From contig NC_088776.1 in assembly GCF_954871325.1 (NCBI RefSeq), positions 48,812,569 through 48,876,568 on the forward strand: a stretch of 64,000 bases of DNA, given 5' to 3'. Origin of the DNA: Gordionus sp. m RMFG-2023. Lineage: Eukaryota; Nematomorpha; Gordioida; Chordodea; Parachordodidae. Of the stretch, positions 50,901 to 62,900 are shown piece by piece; the first letter of the stretch is position 1, and every line of letters begins with the position of its first letter. The position numbers and the translations under genes were made by a program. Under the pieces are notes generated by a model. That model saw only the letters and a list, made by a program, of their open reading frames with translations, searched no databases and was not told the origin of the DNA.

Positions 50901-53900
50901 ATTTTCGGAATTGAATATGCCACTGGATTCGGTGGAAAGAAATGATTCATCCATAGCTGATGATGAATTAGGATAATTATCCTCTCTGCAATCGTAATGG
51001 GAATTGTGAACGGTTTCAAAGTTTAAAGGACTGACTAGAGTTTTGGCAAAGGACGAATCTTTCCCGCGACTTTCGTCAAAGTTGATTGGGTTTAAGTATC
51101 TATTGTGCGAAAATTCGTGTTTTTTGTAGGAATCGTTAGTTATGACGTTCTTATTTATCTGGGTGCCATGAGTGAATTGTATTCGATCTAGAGAAATGCA
51201 TAATCTTCCGGCTATCTAGTGAATTTTGAGTAAATTAAGTTAAAATCATAGTGAAGGTGATTTAATGGCTGATCGAGTTTATAAAATCTTTCTGAGATCA
51301 ATATTTCTTTTTATTAATATTAATTTTTAAATTATTCATGATTAGGATTAAATATGAGAAATAATGTTAATAAAGAAAATTCTCATTGAAACGATTTATA
51401 AAATCGATCAGCTGCTAAATCGAGTCCAATATGAAATAAATTCAGCCTTAACGAAATTTTAATTTTTTTATTAAAAAACCATACGTGATAACTAGTACTG
51501 TTAAAAGATACTTTTGAAAATAACCAGTTATAATTAAATACATAAAAGGATAACTAAATACATTATTTCAAAAGTATACCTAGTTACATTCAAGTTAATA
51601 AAAATTTATCTAACCCATCCTTTTTAATATATTTTTTAAGGCTATGACCTTAAATATATTTTAAAAAAATTTCAAAATTTATAAACAATGGTGACTTTAT
51701 AAAATTATGAAACATGTCCAAAATCTTCCATTAGAAAAAGTTTTATAAATTTTGAAATTTATAATTCCTAGTCCTATTAAATTATTTTTATACTTCCCAT
51801 TTAATTTAAAAACTTTCCATTTTGATCAATATAACCGCCCATTTCTTATAAAATTTGAAAAATGTAAATCAATATTAGTAACGTTTTTGTAAAAATTTCA
51901 CAACTTTTTATAAAAACTAAAATTTATTAAATTTCCTAACTTTAAAAAATTAATAAACTTTCGTAAATTGGGAAAAATTATTTAGAATACTATTTTATTT
52001 TTATATTATTTTTTTTGATAGAGTTAAAAAAAATTTTTAAAGGTCTAAATAAAATTTTTATAAATTTAATTAAAAAAAATAATAAAGACAAAATCAATAA
52101 AAAAAATTCACGAAAATGTTACTTGTTGTAACTAGTTACCTTAACAACACTAGTGATTACTAAAGTCACCATTGCTATATTTTGATGAACATACACCAAA
52201 CTCTCCACCTAACTCTCCGGGAAATTGGGCGTTTGGTAGTCATTATAAAATAAATCAAACTATAACTATATCGTTAAAAATTTTACAGGTTAGTTTAAAA
52301 TATATATTTTTTATATTATATACCTGTTACTATAAAATATGAAAATATTTGGAATTAATACGACTAGTAAATAGACGATAAAAATTTTAATGTGCAATGT
52401 TCTAAATATTTAAATTTTTGCAAAGGATATTTTACAACGCTCAATTTTTGAGGTGCGAATTTATGATAAATGTGATTTCAAGCGGTTCGGTATTTAACCC
52501 TGGGTTATTTACAAAATCAAGCCAATAGGCATAATTCATCAATATGAAGGCGAATTGATGATAACGCTTTGATAAAATTTAAAAAATATGTTGGAGGACG
52601 TATATTTCAAAAATTATCAATGTGTTGAATCAGATGTTATTTCGATAGCGATAAATACCGCACCGCTTAAACAATGCGCGTTTGATAAATCTGACCTTAC
52701 TCCTTAACTTTAAGTATTCTAAAGATTAGGTATGGTCTTGGCCCTAAATCGAAGTAAACACTTTTGATAAAATGATAACTCAAAATTTAATACATAATGC
52801 TCTTAATAGAAAAATAAAGTTAATAATGTCCCCTACCTCTCCTTGTTGATTGATAATGGGGACTTTGTAATCAAATTTGACATTGTATCTCAGGCATCCT
52901 AAGTATACGTTAGCTATTCCTAAAAGAACTTCGGTATAGTTTATATCGTAAAAGATGTCGGATATGAAAGTCTCCTTTGTGTATTTATATGGTTACCAAA
53001 AAAAATGAAATTGTATTATTACATCATCTTACTTCCACAATTATTTTTTTTTTCTTTCTTTTTTTTCTTTCAGGCCACAATAAAAAACATAAAAATAATA
53101 TTATATATAAAAAGGTAAACTTTCAAGGGATCATTTTTATTATCGTTGTAAATATCGCGCATTTCGTAAATCTTATTTTGAAATCTGTCTAAACTCCATA
53201 TATACTCGGGATAATTGCCTCTAACTATCAATATGGCAGGTTCGCATAATAATTTGTAGGGTTGCCTATTTTTGTTTCTCTGAAAATAATTTTTACATAA
53301 AAAATAAATCAATATAAGGCTTCAAACCGAATCCCGCTACCGGGTTTAAGTTGAATTTTTTGTGATCCTGAACTCAGTGATTTCTGTAAATCCCAAAATA
53401 AAATACGAGTTTAGAACTTATTTTGATTAATTAATTTATACTAGGTATAAAATTTATAAAATCTAGTTTTTAAAAAAAATTCTTATAATTTATTAAATTA
53501 AATTATCAATTCTATTAAAAAAGTAGAAAAATGTGTCTTTTTTTAAAAAAAAATCGGTAAAACATTTTCATTTCTAAATCAATCACTTTTTCGATTCACC
53601 TGAAATGACATATACTTATCATCCTTTACGGGTTTTTAAATTTATCCATATATACTTTAATATAATAATAAGAGTAAATTATTGGAACGTTATTGATTGT
53701 AGGTTTTTTTAATCAATATTAGAGAGCGTCATAATTCATTCATATACGCAAATTTTTTGTTGATGTTTTCGAGTAGACCTAATCGGTGATGTATAACATC
53801 TACCGTATAGATCTGGGTTCGACTCCAGAAAGCGACGAGGTTCTTTTCTGACGTTAACTAAGTATGATATATAGAATATCGGAAGCGACTGCGTGATTCC

Positions 53901-56900
53901 ATTAATAAATATTCTTATTACATTTTAAAAAATACCCAAATTATTGTAGCTTAATATTAACTTAATTGTTATTAAAATCAAATAATAATATGTTGTTTAC
54001 ATTAACTTGATATGTGAATTAGTGATCTGCATCGGGCCTAATTTTTCAAGCCCGGCCTGGCCCGAAATTTTTTTAAAAAAGTTTTGCCGGCCCGGCCCGA
54101 ATTTAAAATTTTTTTAAAAATGTTTTGCCAGCCTGGCCCGAATCCGAAATTTTTTTAAAAAAAATTTACCGGCCCGGCCCGAATTTATTTAAACATAGAA
54201 ATTAATTTTTATAATTACTCTACTCAAAATAAAAGAAATATGTTATATGTCGTTTAGTTTCAATAAATAAATTCAAATATTTTTATTTTACATAAAAAAT
54301 TCAATATAAAATTGAAAAATTTAGATATATTTTAAAAAAATTCCAAGGTCCGACCTGACCCGGCCCCAATTTTTTTAAAAAATAATAGGCCGGGCCCGGC
54401 CCAAACCCGATTATTTAAAATAGAATTAGGCCCGATGTGAATAGAAAGATAGAAATATAAATATCGATATAAACAATTGTAAAAATGGATTATTATTTTT
54501 TAGTTTCTCAATTAAATTATTATTATTATTATCGCTTTTAGAGTTTACCTTTTTTGAAATATTTTATAAAATAATGTAAGTAAGATTTATATATATAATA
54601 TAATGGATAAACCTTATTATAGAAATGGATTTTGTTTGATGAAAGGAGAAGATTTTGCATAGGAATTCTAAGTGTGACCCTATAACATATATCAACCGAT
54701 AATTCTTTGGCCATCAAATTGGCCTCTTCCACCAAGAGATTGGCATTCAGAATTCTTTTCCGTAACATGGCAGAACTTCTTTTAAAATCGATCTTGTAAC
54801 TTATTTTTTTAATTTTCGTACTTTTAAAAAATAGGAATATATACAATGCCAACTTAAAATATGCTTTCTTTCTTTGCTTTCCCTTTCTTTATCTCTTTAT
54901 ACAACAAAATTGGTTTTATTTAAGGCCAAGGACATTCTAATTTTCACAAATTCGTTTTTAAACTTTAAAAAAATAATATTAAAATTCCAAGTTAAATAGA
55001 AACAAAAATCAATATTTCAAAGGTTCCAACTTTTTCGCGAATTTTCCTATTATTAGTTCGCTGCGAATAAATTTTGGAAAACACCGCATTGAAAAAATTA
55101 AAATAAAAAAAAATATATAATTTTATGTCTATTTATATATATATATAACCTGTTATCTTCAAATTCTAAATTCGTTTTGATACCCATTTTTTCGGTGACG
55201 ATCAACTTAACGCCATTTTCTGTTGCGAGAGATTTATTGACATTATTTTTATTATTCTTACATCCATCTTTGTTGAAGCTGAATTCAGATTTGGCCGAAG
55301 CCGATTCTAGGCTTATGCTATCGTGTCCGAAGTACAAGGAATTATCGCGGTGTGTAGTACTATCTGAGTTCAATGGAAATGAATTTTCTTCCGTAGTTGT
55401 ATCAATATCAAGACTGGTATAATTTTTTGTTTTAAAAGAAATCAGATGGAACACATTTATACTTATTTTCAAAAATGATATCTTAACTCCTCCAAAAAAA
55501 TATGTATAGATATTAGATATAAAATGTTAAAGAAAAAAAATATTAAGACAAGTAAAATGCGGGTTTTTAAAAATTTTTTTATAATATACATGAACTTCTA
55601 ATGATGCCAACCTTCATATGATGACCTCTATAGTTCTATACCTCATTGCCAAAATATTATTAAAAGTTTATCAAAGTGTTCTATATTTATGGGGAAAAAA
55701 TTGAATCGTTCGATTCAACAGTCATACTTTCCTGCCGAGCTATTGCCATCTTTCGATTCTTTGATTGTGTTTTTCGCATTACAATTATCAAAGGATTCTC
55801 GGTCTGGATACAGTGAAAGAGAGTTAGAGTTTGAATAAAAAGTCCTGTAAAGACCTTCCATTTCGACCGGGTTAGAAAGAAACCACCGGTTTTGTAACGC
55901 TAGTTCTTCAGTCACCGCGACAAAATTGGACGATTCAAAAATGGAATTAAACGGTTTAGTGCTTTGGTGGTTGATGGAATTATTGTTTGCTTCTACAGAT
56001 ATCGACCAGTCGGATCCGGTAACGTCATTGTCGCGCATGGAAATAAGCGAATTAGATTGATTGTGATCTTAGAAATTTTCAAAAAAAATAAATTCCTCAA
56101 TTTCAAAGAAGTGGCGAAATATAGATTTGTCAAGTTATTCATATGATTCGGATGTCAATTAAAATGATTACTTTTTAGGAGTTTCATTATAGATATTTAA
56201 ATGATCTTATACCTTTTTAACAATTTTCTCATTTATTTTATTTTCTTTATTTAATTAATTAATTAATGATAATGAAGCACAAATTGTGTAGCAATTTCAT
56301 AATTTTTTTTCAGTTTTTACCGTGACTATGGACTAATGGGCAATTCAGTCGGAAAAAATGGTAATTTCCCCATAAAATTCTATCCCCGTGCCTCAGCAAA
56401 GTTTTCGCGTATATTCTTGAACCATTAACACACGTACTTTTTTTCAAAAAAAAGCAGACATAAAAAGTAATATATGTTATAGATATAAGTACACAAACTT
56501 TTTTTTAAAAAAATTTAATTTTAGCTATTTCATCGTCTCTATTATTCTTGTTTCTAATAATCTAACTTCATTTTTAGTGAAAATTGCATCAGATTCAAAA
56601 TATTATTCTTAAAGCTGCCGCTTCTTTAGAACTATACAAGCTGGATCCCCTAACTCAAAATATTATTCTTAAAGCTGCCCCTTCTTTAGAACTCTACAAG
56701 CTGGATCCCCTAACCAGGGCCTAAAAATAAACTTAAAAAAAATCCTTTAACGCCCTCGTAATTCTAGTAATTTTTAAAATCTTATCCAAAATACAAAAAT
56801 GGATGATATTTCGAAGTACTTATGTAGTATTGTTAAACGGCTCGATTCGAGCCGATTTTTAAAAAAAGGCTAACTCAATATTTTAAACAAAAAATATTGC

Positions 56901-59900
56901 CTAAGTCTCGAGTGTCCAAACCTTATTTCCATATGTGCCCAAAATTCTCAGGCTTGTGTATTATCTTTCTGGATAAAATATTATGTTAGCCGTTTTTAAA
57001 AAATCGGCTCAAATCGAGCCGTTTAAACAACACTATACTTATGTTATAAAAAAATATAATATGATATCTGCTATATATTACGAAGCTCCTTCCAACGGGG
57101 TAATGTAAACCATGTAAAGCTGAGAATCCACGTAATTTCCAACCGTTCCTTTATTTATATCTTCGCTATCGTTTTCCTCGTCGGACTCGATCCTGTTTAT
57201 TTTCATGATGTCTATCTCGCAATGATGAGCCACTATGCCCAAACCTCTGAGCTTAATGTGCTGCTCTGGCTCAGTGTCGGGGCGGCCTATCAAGGTTTTG
57301 AACTGAGAAAAAATTAATAAAATTTTATATTTGTACACCTGACACTTTAAAAAATAAAATATAATCGCTACAAAACGCTTCCCAATGGACTATAAGATCT
57401 TTTTTTAAAATGTTTTTTTTAAAAAAAAGAGAAAATATTTGTAGATTTTATAAGCAAGTTGAAACAAAATGACTTAAAGCGTGAAAAATTTGCAAACGAG
57501 AGTTAGCGGATTATACTATACAAAGGTATAATATAAATATACCTTTTTCAAGTAATATATCAGCATTTCGTTGAGTGAAGGATCGGAGTTCAAATTGACT
57601 AAATAGTATTTATCGTTTTGCATTTTAATACCCGTGTCATCAGCTGATATACCGATATTTTCTAAAGTTTTCTGCCTTTCCTAAAAAATTTGTTTTTAAA
57701 ATAATGTTTATAGTTTTTTCGATACTTATAATCCTAACCTTTTTTCATGCCTCAATAATATCCGTAGCATTCATATTTATTAGATTCATCCATAAATATA
57801 TTAAGAACATAGGCGTGGCCAAAATATTTCTAAGGGGGGGGGGATACAAAATTACTGGGGGCTTCGCCCCCAGACCCCCTTTAGGCGGGTCTTCGGCTCG
57901 TTTTGCCCGGCCTTCGGGCGGGTTACCTTAGTCTATATATAGTCATAAAATATTTTTAATTAAGCCTGGAACAAATATGAAATATATTTTTATTAGTTTA
58001 TATAAAATATAATAAATTGCTTATATATACATTAATATAAAAGCATGGTAATAATTTCCAAACAAGTAAAAGAAATTTATTTAGAAAAAGTAAGTAGGCA
58101 TATAGTTGATATTCCCCTATTATATAGAATTAGTTACAAAATACTAGGTAAAATTCCACTTTTACAGACATATTTGACAGTTAGAAAATATATTAGTTAA
58201 TATTTTAACAAATTTTACTAATCAATGCTCTTGATAATAAATATAGCAACAATTTGCATTCAATTATTTAACGCCATCTATTTATCTTAAATAAAATATT
58301 AAAAATTAATTTTCATATTATTTATCTCACAATGTCTTTAAAAGATATTTTCTGATGCCCTTATCAGTATTTTATAATCTGTAAAATATATAATTCGCTA
58401 TATTGGTAAAAATTACTTGATTTCATATAATAATTGATAAAATTAGATATACTGTAAATCCATGACATATAATATTCTACTGTTTGTGTTGTCCTTTAAT
58501 TTTTTTATTTAATTTATGATTTAATTTTATCAATAGTTTTATAATTATATTTTACTTTTATTAAGATAAATAAATTAAAATTACTCACTTTATAAAAAAT
58601 TATATTTGATATATTATATTATTTAGTAATTTAATGGATCTATTATTAATAATTATAATCACTTTTGCCTTAAGACTTATCTTATATTCCATTTCTTAAA
58701 AAGCATTTTTGGTTAACTTTTTTTATATATAAATGCTTTTTTCCAAAAATGTATAAATTATGATGAATATTTTTATAAAAAAATATTAACTTTTACATTC
58801 TTTCTTTCAAATTATTGTTTGAGTTATATGCATACATTTTTAGGGGACAGGGAGTGGCGGGAGGACTAAGGGAGATATTTTTTATTAGCTTAAAATGATA
58901 TTCACAAAAAGTGATAAATTTCTGAGGGGGGGGCACTGGATACGCCTATGATTAAGGAAAACTAATGCTAAAGCAACATTTATAAAAATGAAAAAGTTTG
59001 ATAACACTCATCGATCATGTTATTTTAATTAATTTAGAGGTCATATGAGCGCATAAAAAAAATAAAATATCTTCTTAAACTTGTTGAATCTTCTCTGAAA
59101 TAGCTAATTTGGTTTCCCATGGCATCTCTAATTCTTGCATCAAATCTTCCGACTGCTTTAATCTCTCCAAGGTAGAGGTCTCCTGTATATGTATAATAAA
59201 ACAGAAAATAAGGATAAACTTTCAAGATACCCCTTTGATGTCGTGTATAATTATTATAAAGTATTAATTTATACATGAAACAAATATGAAAAGTGAACCA
59301 AGAAAAATATTATAAACGGGAATTCTATAGAGGGTTTATACCAAAGAGTTTAGAATCAGAAAACTTCAAAACTGGATCAAATTTAAAAACCAGGACAGCT
59401 TCCTTTTTTGTTTAATTTTCAGGAATCACAAAATGAACGGTCTAGCTTAATCTAGGTTCCAAACTCCGTTATACTATATTTTCGTTTATACTTTGATCAT
59501 AATTTCAAAATTCAAACCTGTCTCAAATTAAGTTGAATCTTGAGCATCTCCACCTCTTCCTTGAGTTCCCTTATGACTTTGGCTCTGGGGTCTTCGTTGA
59601 CGATAGCGTGATTGACTATGCGCTTAGCTCGGTTGGCAAATCGCAAAGTGGATAGACTTTCTTCGTAATTATCAGATGAAGGAGATAAGGTACTTATCAT
59701 GGTAGTCACGGAATTGCCTCCCAAATTGTCCTGTTTTTTTCAATTTCGGTGGTAGATGTTGCATTAATAAAGAAAGTAAATTCCTAAATTTTAACATTTA
59801 AAACTTTAATATAGAGTTAATATGCACCGATTATTGGTGTTTGTTAGATATTTTACGAAAGTTGATAGACATATGAATTGTATTTTGTAACTGGAGGAAA

Positions 59901-62900
59901 TATATTAATTTGTTTAAAAATCTATCAATTTTTTTTATTATAAAACAAGTAATCAAAGAATTTAAAAAATAAAATATAAATAATTAATGAAATATTTACT
60001 TTTAGCAACCAGGTTAATATGGAGTCCCTGTATGGAACAAATTTATGCATCTTGCAATTTCCAGAACTTTGTTCAGCCAAGGTTGATATGACCAAACCAA
60101 GCGTAGTTAAGGATCTGATGATTTTAAAATATAGACAAATATTTATGAATTTTCGTTAAATACTTTATTTTATAATGGCGATAAAAAGTTAAATACTTTA
60201 TTTTATAATGGCGATAAAAAGTATTTTAAAAAAATTAAATTTTAAATAAATAGAAATATTGGATATCTACAGGCCTAGCCAAGAATCCGATCAAGAGCGA
60301 ATTGTAAAAATGGTAATAATTTTAAAAATCATTACTCATATTTTTAATTTCCCTTTTAAACAATTTAAAAAATAGGGTCAGAATTATTGTAAATAATAAA
60401 TTTTAAAAATCCAGGTCGGGGCATGAGGCAATCGAAATTTTATCCGAGCCAGGTCAGTATTAAACAAATAGGTATCGTGCCACATGATATACTTTTTTTG
60501 TGTTTTGATGTTTTGTCGCGTGACTTTTTGCTAAATTTTGCTTAAGCTTAAAATTTGTAAGCTCAATTTAACAAGCTGATTGCGCATAATATTGAATTAC
60601 AAATAAATTATATTAAATGGATAAATTATAATATATATATGTAAAATATGTAAATAATATTATAAAATATAAATATATAATATAAATTATACTATATTAA
60701 TTATATATTTATTATGTAAATAATATTAATTATTATATTATAATTAAATCATATTAAATATTACAATTATATATTACTAAAATTTATATTAATACAATTT
60801 ATATATTTTACTTTATATCAAATTAATTTAAATTAAATATATTAATTACTTTAAATATTATATTAAAATTATATTATGTTAAATATTACAATTATGTATT
60901 TACTAAAATTTATAGTAATGCAATTAATAAATTTTTCGTTATATGATATTAATTTAATATTAAATACTTAAATCTATCTAATCTGTAAGAAATTTTTAAT
61001 ATTTTTTTAAATCTCTCGCTTCAAACTTATAGGGGCCATTTTGACAGCCATTTTAGCTTATTTGCCTTTTTGATATTTTTAAGAGTATAGAGAGCGCACC
61101 CGAACCCTAGAAATAAAAATCGGTCCTAAATTTATTTTAAAAAATGGAATAATATACAAGATTTCCCCTTCAAAATGTTCGCTCATATCTAAACCTGTGC
61201 GTCACCGGTTCACACCGGCAATTTTATTTACGTTGGAAAAGACGCGGATTGAGATGAGCAGCGTGGCCAGGTTCGCCGCTGATTTTTTATAGCGGCGGCG
61301 CTGCGTGCATAATTTTTAGTGAATATTAACATTAATAAAATAAAAATATAAATTGTATTCTATTTGCAAAATAAAATAGTGTATATTATTTACATTCATT
61401 CATACATCATAATTCAAAATTACACAAACATTAATACATCTTTTTATGGACTTAAACGTTGTAAACCACCCTAGTTTGTTTATTGCCAGGTTTAGTTGAT
61501 GTTTTTTTGAGTATCTTATTAATCAATAAACTTATTATATAACTGATTTATTAAATTAATTATATAAAACTTTATTTTGAAAGTTCAACTTTTATTTCAG
61601 CTCTAATTATTTTGATGATTTTTAAATATCTTTTTAATGTATTAAATAAATATAAAATCTAATTAGGCGAAATTACGTTTTGATGTGATGCCTAGATTTA
61701 ATGCCATTTTATTTTATAAACAATAAAGGAATAACTAATTTTCTATAGATTTGAAATTTAAATATAATTATTAAGAAATAAAGTGTTAAAAAATAGAAAT
61801 ATGATATTTAATTCCTCTTCAGAATTGCCTGATAGGATAACAATGAGTCGGGGTGCACTAGATGATGTTTATTAATCTATAAAGTCGCATGTTTTAAATA
61901 TTATTGATTCTGGATCAAAATTGTGTTCTATCATTTTTGATTTATGGACAGATCATTTAATGCGTTAAAATTATATCATGTTTAGTTTTCGTCAAGCCCA
62001 ACCAGCTGGCACAGCATATGTATTATTCAGATTCCTATAAATAATCTTCTAAATAAAACCTTTAAATAACGAATGGATATAATTAACGAACTTTACACAT
62101 TATTAAATCCATTCCGAGATTCGGTGGAATTTCTTCCCTCCTTAAAGAGATTAAAAATAAATTTAGGATTTATTTCGCAGTGAAATATAAACACATATAT
62201 AAATCAATAAATCTGATTGCTCAGATATCATTTGCACAAAAGAAAATATGAAAAAAAGCTTGACCATAGGTTTCTAAATCCGAACTTCAAGTAATTTATA
62301 TTATATTTTAAACAACATCAGATATTAGGAACACTACTTGATCCCTGATTTCAAAATCTTAAAATTGTTTCAGAACATATAAATCCGAATTCTATATCAT
62401 TGCATTTTTAATTAAACATTTAAAACTTTTAGAGCATGATAGAAATGCACAGAGCGAGATTCAAGTTGAAGATAATGGGCAAACATCCAGTTAATATATA
62501 GCTAAAATATCTCGTAAACATTCCTTTGCAAGCAACGATAATAACAACATAGCAATTTAGAGCAAGAATGCCATATTTCGCAACCAATATAGTATACCAG
62601 AAGAGGAACACTAACTATATAGGGAAAAAAGCGACTGGAACTTCCTAGTCTCAATTTAGCTAGGAAGGTTCTTTATATGCCTAGAACCAGTAGACCCAGG
62701 TGAAGAAATTTTTCCATCGCTGGATTATTACTCACTTCTTTATGTCCAACGAATATTGATAAAATGCTATTTATTCATGTTAATACTTAAAGCAAAAATA
62801 CTTCTTTTGTGCCAAGAATATTGATAAAATATATTTATTCATGACAATTATAATTTTACAAAATCTGATTTATAATTTATAATATTTCTTACTTATATTT

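Noticed and set aside
53816-53826. Possible tRNA gene at a B box
   Set aside because: The sequence around it does not fold as a full cloverleaf and has a repeated tail shared with 45361-45525, so it is a SINE.
55177-55422. Plus-strand open frame of 81 codons
   Set aside because: It is antisense to KIF13 exon 55413-55150, which fits phase on both sides.
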